This document shows, piece after piece, positions 15,601-25,590 of a stretch of 64,000 nt of DNA (position 1 is its first letter; each line of letters begins with the position of its first letter). A model generated the notes under the pieces. That model did not search any database. It was given only the letters and a program-made list of their open reading frames with translations, and was not told the DNA's origin. This stretch comes from Icerya purchasi (lineage: Eukaryota; Arthropoda; Insecta; Hemiptera; Monophlebidae): positions 2,108,001-2,172,000 of the forward strand of contig CM077116.1 in assembly GCA_039619475.1 (NCBI GenBank), given 5' to 3'. The position numbers and the translations under genes are program-made.

Positions 15601-18271
15601 GCGTGATGTTTGATCGGTTCGCTTTGTTTTTTGCCGCAGTCCGAAGGGAGATCTGATGCTGGTGCAGCCGGTCGACAGAGAAACCAGAGATATCTATTCG
15701 TTACGAATAGCGGTCGGCGAAGACAAAATGAACGCGGCCTTGGTGGTGCATATTGTAATTGAAGACTCGAACGATAACGCGCCGCGATTCTCCGACTTCT
15801 CCGACATCGTATCCGTACCGGAAAATGTTCCGCTCGACTATACGGTACTGTTAATATCGGCGACGGATGACGATCTGCCGCCGAATTCCGATGTTCGCTA
15901 CGAGATTTCTTCCGGAAACGACGAACAACTGTTCTCGCTGCATCCGACGACCGGAATGCTATCGGTGACGAAGCAGCTAGACTACGACGTCGGCCCGGTC
16001 GAGTACGTTCTGGTAGTCAGCGCGACCGACAATCCGAAATCGGACGATAGACCGCTGACGACGATTAAAACGGTGAACGTGTCGTTGAAAGACGAGAACG
16101 ACAACTCGCCCATGTTCCCGGTAAGCGAATATCTGGAATTTATCGCCGAAAACGAACCGTTCGGAACGAGCGTGTTCACCGCTCGCGCCACCGATTACGA
16201 CCGCGGCATTTACGGCCGTCTGAACTATTCGATCGTGTCAGCGGCTGCGTCCGGATTCGCGGACGTGGACGACTCGTGGAAACTGTTCAAAATCGATCCG
16301 CAATCCGGCCTGGTAACGTCCAATTCCGTATTCGACTACGAGAGCAGAAGCCGGTACGCGTTCACCATACTGTGCTGCGATATCGGCGGCAAGTGTGCCA
16401 AAGTGAAGACAAAGGTCGAAATCGAGGGCAAGGACGAATTTCATCCGCAGTTCACCGAACGGACCTATCGATTCCTGATGTACGGCGAGCCGGTGGTCGG
16501 TCACGTGATAGGCCAGGTGACGGCCACCGATCGCGACAAAGGCCCGGACGGACGGGTCGTCTACCAGTTGACTACGCAGAATCCGTACTTTAAAATTAAC
16601 CGGACCAGCGGCGCCGTCATGATCAAGAAAAAGTTCGACGCGAACTTGCAACAGTTCAATCAGGACATCAGTCTGGTGGTGACGGCCAGTTCCGGACGAC
16701 AGGGTTCGCTGACCAACATCAGCGTGGTAGAGATCGTGCTCGACCCGTCTTCCGTCGCCAGCGTAAATCTGGCCAGTAACAGCGTAGCCTCTTCCAGCAG
16801 CGCCGCCAGCGGTCAAGGAATCGCCAACTGGCTCATCAGTCTGCTGGTCGTGTTCGTCTTGATCGGATTCGGCGCCGGCCTGGCCGCGCTCGTCATGCAC
16901 GTCCGAAAACGGAAACGAAAAATCGGCCGACGCGCGCACGGCAAGTCGCCCAATCATCATCTGAACTCAGTCGGCCGAGTAGACTACGTGGATCCGACCG
17001 CTTTCGACACGATACCGATTCGCTCGTCGGTCATCGGACCGCCGTCTCAGTTTGGCCCGCCGAAATACGACGAGATACCGACTTACCGTAACGGCGGCAC
17101 TAACAACGGCCAGAACGCAACCGGCGGCTCGAATTCGGCCGCGCAGACTACCAGCGAACTGTCCGCTTCCGAGCAGTCCGGTTCCAGCGGAAGAGGATCG
17201 GCCGAAGACGCGGAAGACGAGGACGAGGAGATCCGGATGATCAACGAAGGCCAGAATCACCATCGTCAGCATCGGACGGACGATGACAACCTGTCCGACG
17301 TGTCCGTTCACAATACGCAGGAATACCTGGCCCGGCTCGGAATCGTCGACTCGCAGAATAGCAACAACATAAATCGCCGTTCATCCGACGATCAGAGCCG
17401 ACCGCAAAAGCAACGAGTGAACGTGTTCGCTGAGGAGGACGAGGAAGAAGAAGAGGAGGCTGCGAATACGGACGAAGCCGACATCACCAACATCATATAC
17501 GCCAAACTGAACGACGTCAACGGCGTAGCTGTCGATCCGTCATCTTCGGCGTCGTCAGCGTCCGCGCGAATCGTCCGGAAGGAGCACCCGGAGCAGCGGA
17601 ACAGTAGTAACAGCGGCCGTATTCCGTCCTCTACTTCGGTCGATCACCACGGCGTGCTGAACGGCTACTCGCAGGTTCCGTCGGTGGCCGGTACGCAGCC
17701 GTCCATGAGCGGTTCGCTCAGCTCGATCATACATAGCGAGGAGGAACTGACCGGAAGCTACAACTGGGACTACTTGTTAGACTGGGGTCCGCAGTACCAG
17801 CCGCTTGCTCACGTCTTCTCCGAGATCGCTCGCTTGAAAGACGACGCGGCCTCCGTCAAGAGCGGTACCAGTGGCACCACGTCCAGCAGTAAGAGCAAGT
17901 CGATAGCCGGCAAATCCGTTCCCCCGCCGATGCTCACTAACGTCGCTCCGAGGTCAGCGGTCGCTCCGATTCTATCGAATCGCGCTCAGTCCGGTCCGCC
18001 GCAACATTCGTCGACGCCCCATCATAAAAATCAAATGCTACTGTTACCTCGCTCACCGATAAGTCACGACACCGTCAGCGAATTCTCCACGTCGGCGGCA
18101 ATGTCTCCGTCCTTTTCTCCGTCCCTATCTCCCCTAGCCACTAGATCTCCATCAAATTCGCCTCTTCACTTACATTCAATCGCCCCCAATGCCAACAGCA
18201 CCACCAACTCGATTCCTCACATAAGGAAGCGACATCACCATTCCAACAACGAGAACGATATTCAGATCTAA
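162..18271 (+). CDS. ds: Dachsous-type giant protocadherin, 3' part of gene (8 exons)
   Basis: Exons are 162-684, 3082-3405, 3558-3843, 4432-4737, 5747-5940, 10970-11103, 13746-13874 and 15640-18271. Every junction is GT-AG and the phases match (0,0,1,1,0,2,2), giving an open C-terminal fragment of about 1508 residues. The extracellular part has nine to ten cadherin repeats with DxNDN linkers and LDRE/LDYE-type motifs. It is followed by one transmembrane helix and an acidic, Ser-rich tail. Tail blocks FDTIPIR, PPKYDEIP, QEYLARLGI and NWDYLLDWGPQYQPLAHVF are what I recognise as Dachsous rather than Fat. Dachsous is the plasma-membrane ligand of Fat; the pair controls planar cell polarity and Hippo growth signalling. 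Known Dachsous proteins exceed 3000 residues, so the N-terminal half must lie upstream of the window. Orthology is by recognition, not by alignment. Confidence 0.92.
685..3081. other. ds intron A-B
   Basis: A 2.4-kb AT-rich intron. It holds the minus-strand LINE remnant at 1338-1960 (listed separately), an (ATT)n tract near 2650-2690 and a poly(A) run near 2971-2998. No other coding signal was recognised. Confidence 0.7.
1338..1960 (-). mobile_element. LINE 3' remnant: RNase H end and ORF2 C-terminus, poly(A) tail
   Basis: Read on the minus strand, about 1955 to 1900 gives an RNase H signature resembling WIPGHVGIDGK, followed by VDKASKSVDDE. The reading then runs with frame breaks into ADAHHLFFKCSPY (1698-1435), the histidine/cysteine-rich end typical of I- and Jockey-group ORF2 proteins. 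It ends in a T-run on the plus strand (1338-1362), the complement of a poly(A) tail. The copy is 5' truncated, frameshifted and antisense to ds. Confidence 0.65.
3082..3405 (+). CDS. ds: ds exon B: cadherin repeat
   Basis: The acceptor AAATAAAG is weak, with little pyrimidine tract, but phase 0 joins the previous exon's ILQ to VFALRSDGRKQK, the usual start of a cadherin strand. The exon carries GNEDGAFEI, LDFEINRKL and the linker DQNDNAPMF, and ends in PEGNPKSTFVLQ. The donor is CAA|GTTAGT at 3406. Confidence 0.88.
3558..3843 (+). CDS. ds: ds exon C: cadherin repeat
   Basis: The acceptor is CATCTAG ending at 3557, phase 0. The exon begins VLAIDVDESFNSKISY, contains LDAEIRDTYKITVIATDEG and the full linker DVNDNQPSF, and stops inside the next repeat at VKVSE. 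The donor is AAT|GTAAGT at 3844, phase 1. Confidence 0.9.
4432..4737 (+). CDS. ds: ds exon D: cadherin repeat
   Basis: The acceptor is TTTATTAG ending at 4431, phase 1; the split codon gives Tyr and continues AHVGSTLTTVTANDVDS. The exon carries LDYEVKTEYKLSITASDG and linker DENDNAPTF, then the start of the next repeat. The donor is CCAG|GTAAGA at 4738, phase 1. Confidence 0.9.
4738..5746. other. ds intron D-E
   Basis: A one-kb AT-rich intron. I see no coding, RNA or repeat signal beyond short homopolymers. Confidence 0.6.
5747..5940 (+). CDS. ds: ds exon E: N-terminal half of a cadherin repeat
   Basis: The acceptor is CATTTACAG ending at 5746, phase 1, giving EDTFVHVNANDMNTMI and then ATDLDSGENGRISYSI, the typical DxDSGxNG/RISYSI segment of a cadherin repeat. 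The exon ends EQQTPYQ at CAG|GTAACT, phase 0. The repeat is completed 5 kb downstream in exon F. Confidence 0.9.
5941..10969. other. ds intron E-F, 5 kb
   Basis: The intron is AT-rich throughout. A less AT-rich patch at about 6180-6560 has no recognised content. There is a (TA)n tract at 6819-6842 and many A/T runs. One clear structure, the hairpin element at 9684-9841, is listed separately. Short open frames here look random. Confidence 0.6.
9684..9841. mobile_element. Short hairpin element (MITE-like) in ds intron
   Basis: The left arm (about 9684-9752) contains TCCACGTCAACATTAACACA. The right arm (about 9767-9841) is its reverse complement with a few substitutions (TTAATGTTAACGTGGAATCT). 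The arms are ~70 bp with a very short loop, so the whole ~158-bp unit is one foldback. Nothing is encoded. A MITE or other foldback element is the likely explanation; no target duplication could be fixed. Confidence 0.65.
10970..11103 (+). CDS. ds: ds exon F: end of repeat with degenerate linker
   Basis: The acceptor is AAATTTAG ending at 10969, phase 0. The exon reads GYFDLLIKATDNGKP, the KATDxGxP end of the repeat begun in exon E, then SIVSVRFETRYNFRELSSF. The expected DxNDNxP linker is absent here, so the boundary to the next repeat should not bind the usual three calcium ions. The donor is CAG|GTAAAT at 11104, phase 2. The exon is too short for simple ORF scanning. Confidence 0.85.
11104..13745. 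other. ds intron F-G
   Basis: A 2.6-kb AT-rich intron. The 92-residue open frame near 11543-11821 has no recognisable motif and is not called a gene. Nothing else is supported. Confidence 0.55.
13746..13874 (+). CDS. ds: ds exon G: internal cadherin segment
   Basis: The acceptor is ACGGAAACAG ending at 13745, phase 2. The exon reads ISIKEGISKGKVILNLG, then ADGLQYSIIDGNENDRFEIL, which is strand and GNE..F-EI core of a cadherin repeat. The donor is AAG|GTAAAT at 13875, phase 2, matching exon H exactly. It was found by hand from the cadherin motif and the phase match. Confidence 0.87.
13875..15639. other. ds intron G-H
   Basis: A 1.8-kb AT-rich intron with poly(T) and poly(A) tracts (about 14629-14645, 15226-15242, 15390-15407). 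No coding or structured feature was recognised. Confidence 0.55.
15640..18271 (+). CDS. ds: ds terminal exon: last cadherin repeats, TM helix, cytoplasmic tail
   Basis: The acceptor is TTTTGCCGCAG ending at 15639, phase 2; the TAA stop is at 18269-18271. Linkers are DSNDNAPRF (15764 on), DENDNSPMF (16091 on) and an atypical GKDEFHPQF (~16422 on). The membrane-proximal domain ends near IVLDPSS. A Ser/Ala-rich stalk leads into a single transmembrane helix (about 16829-16900) followed by a stop-transfer cluster HVRKRKRKIGRR. The tail carries FDTIPIR, an acidic EEDEEEEEE run, the QEYLARLGI block and, near 17760-17845, the conserved NWDYLLDW..FSEIARLKDD block. This exon is visibly richer in G and C than the surrounding DNA. 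Confidence 0.95.
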
Positions 18272-18446
18272 CATATCCTCTAAGTGGCGCCTCCTTTATG
18301 CTAATTATTACCTATCTAGTCTTGAATACTTTTTCTCTTTTCTTTTTCTTCTTTCTCGCTCGATCTATCGTCGAGGAAATATTATTGTGATATTGTATTT
18401 ATATGTATAAAAACGATAAATTACATAATCTTCCGATTTTAACGCG

Positions 18447-18509
<63 letters not shown>

Positions 18510-19620
18510 AATATATAGAGAGAGATTTTGTTCTTTTACCGTAATTTGTAAATTTCTAGGAAATATTCATATACGTATTTATATAAGAGTTTTCTGTATT
18601 AGTATATTTTTAGATAAGGCGAAATTTACTTTTGCAAAATTATACGCAGTTATAGTCATATTAATATGTAAACGTGTATAAAATGGCAGAGTAGTCGAGC
18701 ATTTCTTTCGTATTCTTAAACGTTTTCCCCGATCTAGTCACTAACTGTAAATAACGACGTGTTTCTTACTTAACTTTTAATTATAATTACGTTGTTATTA
18801 TCTAGAAGTTTCATCAGTAGCGAAAATATGCAAAAGTTCGAACAAATTTCGGTACCTGCTTTGACGGTAATAAGCTTTAAAAGTATCCGATGAACACTCG
18901 TTCAGTTCCTAAAACGGAGAGTACTACGAGCGTTATCGTTCATAGTAAAAATGTGATAAAAACAAGTTTTTTTTTGTTTTTTTTTGTTTTTTTTTTTTTC
19001 ATCCTTACAACGGTAAATCGTATTTGTTAACCGTTTAATAGTATTGGAATTCTCTCAACATAAATCATAACCGTTTGGTTAAATTTAAATAAATACTAGT
19101 TTAAAAATAGTTAAACGATAGTACTTTATTCCACTTAAAAAAAAAAAATCATTGTGCCATTTGTGAAGTATTATCTAATCTTTAAATCTTTAAAAAAGTA
19201 ACAAGTTTTTGTCTTAAATCAATTGCATCTTTAGTCGATAACTGATATTATCTTATAATTATTTAGTTTCTCGTGACTAACTTTTTTTTTTCTTTCCCCC
19301 TATTTTTTAAAATACACGAGTCAGAAAATGTTTTCGAATTAATTTTTCCTCTCTCCCGCAAGAAAAAAAAATAATCGTCATACGAAAAAATGCCCCATTA
19401 TACCACGCTCGTAGTCGGTACTAACGGGGCTTATATTATTACTTGCTGCAAAAAAAAAAAATTTAACGCATTCTTCGAATACTTATTTTTATTCTAACTC
19501 TGGACTGATTTATTTTTAATTAATAATAATCAAAAACTAATTATATTTATCGTATTTATTCTTATACTTTGTATATTAATTTATTCGTTATGTTTATAAT
19601 AAAGTTAGCCTAATATCTGT
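18272..19620 (+). other. ds: Probable ds 3' UTR and poly(A) signals
   Basis: The region downstream of the ds stop is AT-rich and contains a long (TA)n tract (18452-18504). Candidate AATAAA signals sit at 19598-19603 and 19717-19722. The UTR end is an inference; transcript data would be needed to choose between the signals. Confidence 0.45.
18452..18504. repeat. (TA)n microsatellite
   Basis: About 50 bp of alternating TA directly follows the ds coding region. A similar tract lies at 6819-6842 in a ds intron and another at 58157-58202. Confidence 0.9.
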
Positions 19621-20235
19621 TAACTTTACCCATTATAACTTGACTATTACTGACACATAATTTATTCCAAAGCATATATGTATATGTACATCTTAAAACA
19701 ACCTAGAACGACAAAAAATAAAACAGTATGATTATAATGAAATATTAAAATACTAAAAAAATCCAATTTTAAATCTGTCCGCTTTCACTGTGCGAGTTTT
19801 TATTCTGATATATTAACGTATTACTCCACTAATAATCACATCATTTTATTAAACTTGTTACATTCTCCTATGTAGCAGTTATCGAAATAACTTTAAAGCA
19901 ACGATATTCACAGTGATTTATTTATTAAATTAATTTTTTCTATCGAAAATATAAACAGCGACCGGTGTAATATGTAAGATCCACCTGCCGTTTTTGGCGT
20001 TCTTTAATAAAACCATTGATTACATAGCCCTTTTACTGTAAGTCTACTCGAAGTTTTCCTAATTATTAATGATATAGTAATCCTTTTTTTTTTTGACTGT
20101 TCAGTTTCCGAGTTTTTCGACAATTGATTAATCCATTTGTAATCAAATTTATCCATTTCTAATTGAACGAATTATTTTTAACTTTTCTGGTAAGTTTATA
20201 TTATTCTAACAATATCAATTTAGATGACGCAAGTA

Positions 20236-20387
20236 AGCCAGGCCTACAGTTGGTTAAGCAGTGCTGTTTTGTTCGGGTATAACCGGGTTCAATTCCCGCT
20301 GCCGCACATTGTAACTTCCAAAAATTTCACTCGCGCTAGGTTAATATCCGTAGCTGACTGCATAGAAAAAAAAAAAAAAAAAAAAGA
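20236..20387 (+). mobile_element. tRNA-derived SINE
   Basis: A tRNA-like head carries a D-arm/A-box resemblance (CCTACAGTTGGTTAAGCA, from 20243) and a B-box GGTTCAATTCC at 20286-20296 within a CGGG/CCCG T-stem. A short unrelated body follows, then a poly(A) run at about 20368-20387. A folding acceptor stem is not evident, so a SINE is preferred over a functional tRNA gene. Confidence 0.55.
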
Positions 20388-21311
20388 GTACTTTCCCTTA
20401 TTTTTGAATAAGTTCGTTGAGATTGCATCCACATTTCTTCTACTGTTCTATAGCATCTTTCGCCAAAAGTAAAATAGATGAAAAGAATTTATAAAATAAA
20501 AATATCGCGAGAAAAATGATAACAAAAACATGACTTGTTTTCATTAGTGCTGTCGTCTATTTACAAATCGACAGCAGAGTATTAAACTTTTCGGAATTTT
20601 AAATGTTTTATTTTGCAGTTTTTATTCTTATCGGTAGAATTTTGACCTTAATTTTATACAATTTTTTAAGTTATGCTTGTCTTCTTCTTCTCTGATTAAC
20701 GTACCGTGTACTACCGCCTAGGCCAGAGGCACTGATAGGATAAGAGTTAGATGTAGTGAAATAGGTTAGTGATCTTGAGGAAGCGTAGGAGGCGTTTAAT
20801 TTTGTCGTCATCTTAGAGCACAATTAATTCCCGATTATTTACAATCCACGTTTTTCGGGGTGAGAAAAAAACACTTTTTTTTATCTATCTTAGATTGCTT
20901 AGGCCTTCAATTTTATTTCTATTTCTATTTAATATGTTTTAAATTCCGTGAATGTTTACGACATTATTTCATTGCTATATTATACTATTTTATCTGATTA
21001 TCTCTATTATCTTATTTTTCCATGTTACAATTTTGCTCATTTCTTAGAAAAAGATAACGTTTATAGAGATTTAGAAAAAAAAAAAATACAGTAAAAAAAC
21101 GAACGGTAAGATAATGTTATTACTATTATTTATTATAATATAGTTTTATTCGTTTGGTAAAAAATTCTTTACGTGGTGTTTTCCAACTTACTACATATAT
21201 CGCGGCCCAACAAGCGGACAGTAGCTAACGCTATTTTATATTACAATAATTTCCGGCAGGTTGATTAATGTTTTAGAAATGTTCTAGGTTGTTTAAAATA
21301 ATTATAGTAAT

Positions 21312-21345
<34 letters not shown>

Positions 21346-23230
21346 TATATTATTTGTATATTTATTTGTATACGAAATATTAATATTAATAATACATTGT
21401 TCCTACTACTCGATGTTATTTAATCAACGCGCGACGATTATTATTTCTTATAGAAAATGTATCGGAGACGATGTTTTTTTATTATTCCAAACAACTTTTT
21501 TATAATCAAAATATTTCGTACTTATTTTTTGTGCCATGGCCTTTGCCTGTTTCTAATCTTGCCATATTTAAATCGATTTCCGCATAACTATAATAACGTT
21601 TCTTTTCTTATGTTGTTTTTTCTACTCGAAAGAGAACTTTATAAAATAAAATCGGCTCGCTGTTCATTACGTTATTTCTGAAATTTAAATAATTTCACCG
21701 ATCGACCCAAAATAATTTTTTTCTTTTTTTTTCTTTTTGTATCGATGAATATAAAAATCAACAACCACCGTGCTTATGTAAAGTTTATTTGATATCTGTA
21801 ACATAAGAAATAAATTTTTGTATAAAAAATATCTGTCATTCGTTATTAATTCGTTTTAAAAGTTTTGGTCGCGCTTAATTTACAATCGCATATTTCTTTT
21901 AAATATGATTCAGATAAAATAAGTTGTTCTCGGAATGCAGATGGAGATGGTTTTTCTTTTTTTTTTTTTTTTCTCTGACCAGCACGTAAGGAATTCAAAT
22001 TGCACAACAGATTTTTAGCTGTCTAATGTTGAAACAGATGCAGTCCTTCTCGTCACCTTTCGACACTGAAACCTTTCTAATATTTGCAGTACAAGTTTTC
22101 TTCATTTTTTCTTCGTCTCAAACTGGTAACATTCGAACGGTTACTCTGTAGTCGTATTCGATGAGAATTAGCTACCGATCGGAAGAGTGAGAGCGTATCA
22201 TTTTGATTTATTATCAGTTTGACGCGGTTAAATTTAACCATTAGCTCTTTTTTTATTACCGTATTGATAGTTCATGAACAAATAGCAGTTGTTTAAACAG
22301 AGTCGTTGCGTAAGAATTTCTTTCATTCTCATAATGCGCGCAAATAGTAATTTGTTACAAAATTACGCCCCTTCGGTTTCAGCAAAACGTGCGTCGCAAA
22401 AGCGATTTCCCCTAAAACGTTTCGCTGTCATTTGTATGCATGAACTTTTATTTAGCGGAAAAATGTGAAGTATGGTGCATTCGAGAAACAGGCTCGTTCG
22501 GTTTTCCCCTATTCCAACTACTATCTAAAACTTCGCCTAATGGCCAATATAAATTAACATCTTTACCCCGCTTTCGCTAATCGGCAGCAATCTTCTCCAA
22601 GGATTCTAACTGCAGCGTGGCCACGCATCTGCTCTCCACACATGGAACGCTGCCTGCTAACTATACTGCTTGAAAGTGTTTCTGTAATTTTCTGTCGACC
22701 ATTATGCTCACTACTGCGCAGGGACAGCTCTGCCGTGCAGCGTGATGTTCCTTACTATATCCCATTCCATCAAGAAGCACTGTGGACACGTTCGTGCAAA
22801 CGTGCTCATAATGTGAGTATCATTTTTCGTCGCGCATTTTAAGCACCACTAATGCGGAGGTAGCCATTGTGTTGCATGAATCGTTTCCTTCCTTTTTCCT
22901 TACCCACCGAGCACGGCTGGAACAACGCTGTTAATTGCTTTTTTCTATTTTTCATCGAAGATTGGACACTACTGTGTTCCGCAGTTAATAGGCTAAACCA
23001 TAATTCTCCTCTTTAATCACATTGATTTATCTCCATTTCTTCTCTTTAACCATCGATTACTCTAAACCCGAAATTTTATTCAACAGTCAATTCCGTATCC
23101 TCGATGTTCCCGATTAACAGAATCTCTCCTAAGCACTTTCTGGTCGCAGATGATACGTGGAGCAACCTCATAATATACAGAAATGAAAAAAGATTAAGAA
23201 GTTAGCAGAATTTTCAACAGAAATTCGAAT
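20388..23230. other. Noncoding, no gene recognised
   Basis: AT-rich sequence with an (AAT)n microsatellite at about 21313-21345. A somewhat less AT-rich segment at 22,500-23,160 contains open frames without recognisable motifs. Confidence 0.5.
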
Positions 23231-23232
23231 GT

Positions 23233-24330
23233 TTTTTTTTTTTTTTTTTTTTTTTTTTCGGGTCCAGTTTTGCACCCATTGGCCAACTTAGTTTTGCTTT
23301 TATTCATATTTTCTATTTTATATGACGATTTCATTATCTTTTAAAAATTAATATAATTGTCTACGACTGCATTTGGTATTTGTTGCGTTGTTAAAGGTAA
23401 TGTTTTTAGGTCTGCAACGATTACTTTCAATAAAGTTTTTCTTCTTTGTTCAAATTTGGGGTGCATTGCCAAACTATATATGTTCTAACGATCTTTCCAA
23501 ACTACGAGTACCTATCATTCTCAAACGTGCAAGATGAGACGGAGTACGATGATGTCCCCTAATTCTGCATATTGTTTTTATATATAGTCTCTATCTACGG
23601 TATATATCCCTCGGATGCTTAACAATTGACTTATTAAGATTACTATATGACCTTGCCCCTTTGTACTGAATGGACTCACTGTGTGATGCTTCCTACTGTT
23701 TTAATAAATGCTCTTTTACAACTGGCAAATGTTCCTCGCAATTTAACTTTGTTTAATTATGTAATTCTCGGACCTTGTCGAAGAATTGTCTATTTCGTTT
23801 CCGTGGATTCCAACGCGTGCCGGCATTTACTTAAATATAATGAAAGGGTTCTTTACTCCTTTAATCTAGGTACTATTTTTCTGATTTTTGTTTTTACATT
23901 AGTCTTTTTTTACGGGCGATACCTGTTTTAATTTTTTTTTAATATTCCCGTGGAATCCGTTAATATCAATATTTTCTCGTTACCATTATTTTTTAGTACA
24001 ACGCAACTCTACCTTGCATGAAGATCCGGTATATGTTATTCGATATACTTTTGATACTCCTTTGTTAAGGTAATAGAAGGCAGACGAGAATCGTCCCGTA
24101 GCTTTATCAATAAAGCCATCGGTAAAAATTAGGTTCGTAATTAATGTCTGATAATTATTTAAACCTTTGTTTATTATTTGAATAGAATTTTCTTCAATTT
24201 CTATTCTCAAGGGGTTCCAAAAAAAAAAAAACAAAAAAAAACAGATACCGGTATAAAGATTATTGCGGTATAGTAAAACATTTGCAATTGTAGCAATGGG
24301 AATAACCACGCTTAAACGAAATTGAAAACA
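23233..24330 (-). mobile_element. LINE 3' remnant with RNase H domain
   Basis: On the minus strand, 24309-23986 includes FTDGFIDKATGRFSSAF and VYRITYTGSSCKVELRC, the first two conserved blocks of an I/Jockey-type RNase H (TDGS, then S-AEL). Further on, near 23830, comes the GIHGNEI block, then degenerate frames, ending at a long T-run (about 23233-23258) that is the complement of a poly(A) tail. It is the same general type as the copy in the first ds intron. Several frame breaks make it inactive. Confidence 0.7.
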
Positions 24331-25590
24331 AAACTATAAAATCGAAATATTTTCTTTATATATAATTTCATTTGTTGTACGGAGTTGCGCAAAAACTATC
24401 CGAAAGATACTTTTAGGATTTTTTAAGAAATTGGCTTAATTATTCGCCACGGTAAAAAGCAATTTTTGTAAATAAATCAGTTGCGGGTTCCACGAGGTAG
24501 ATTTGCCATTTTTGTGAGAGCACCTTTGTAAACTGTACATCGAATTTAATTTCTAATGAAATATGCGTCGCTTACATGTCAAATGTAATACCATGCAGAG
24601 CAGTTTATTATTGTTCGATCTACCGGATGCGGTAGGCACAGACAGAAGCCAGTCGCTTATGCGAACACAACAGAAACCGGCCACACATGAATAAAGAGCC
24701 CTGCGTCGGTAATACGGAATTTCATTCTTTGTTAATTAATAACTCACAAAGGGACTAATTTAACTTCGAGCAAATCGTATTTCACAATCCGGTAAAAGCT
24801 GCTAAAAAGAACGGTAACGATAAAGTTACGAAAATCTCTGCGTTAACGACCTTTAATCGTCTCGAAGATGATCAGTATCTTAATATATACGTAGCGCTAC
24901 ATACTCTGAGGGATCATTTCGTTACGCCTAAAGATCAATCGGTAAATATAATTGAGGGGTCAGAAATCAGTAATGGCAGAGCAGCTTTCTTTTCAAAAAC
25001 GGTGCAAATAACGAATTCCTTTTTTGTTTTGTTAATGTTGAAGGGGCATAATAAAATCAGGGCGCGAAAAAACAGACATCGAGCTAGCAGAATAATTCTG
25101 ACAAATGTATCACTAACGATGTACCAATTACATCGCAAAAATACTTGAAAACCATTAGAATCGATTCCTACACTAAGAGTGAATCCGACTGATAGTTCGC
25201 ACCTTGGAGTTCCGAAAAGAGCTGCTGATCTGCAGCACTGATGTGCTCTCCAAAAAGGAACTGAAGTGCTGGATAACCGCCGACCGGTGTCGCTTTGGAA
25301 ACGCGTCTGATGCGTGCCAAATTGAAAAGGCGAATGTCTCAAGGGATGAAAATGCAGGTGTATCTGTATCAGCTGTTGGGGCGCTCTGCCGTGTGATTGG
25401 TTGTTAGCTGTGGCCGAAACAGCCGATAGAAACTGGTTTAATATTTCGCGTTTCGCGTCATATTCGGAATAAAAATAAATTAAAATTTGCACAAAATCGA
25501 AAAATATTTAAACTCGATATCGACATGCGCATTAGTCCACACAAGATATAGTTCAAGTCGCGTTAAAACTCTCCGCTGAGATATTTAGAT
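24331..25590. other. Noncoding, no gene recognised
   Basis: Both strands have moderately long open frames (for example minus 25492-24935), but none shows a domain, signal peptide or splice-consistent continuation. I treat them as chance. Confidence 0.45.

Noticed and set aside
16238..16960. 240-residue minus-strand open frame within the ds terminal exon
   Set aside because: It lies opposite a confirmed cadherin frame; GC-rich codon use creates long antisense frames. No motif or splice support.
24935..25492. 185-residue minus-strand open frame
   Set aside because: No recognisable motif or signal peptide, no clear splice partners; sits in repeat-rich DNA. Could be an unknown gene but not supported.
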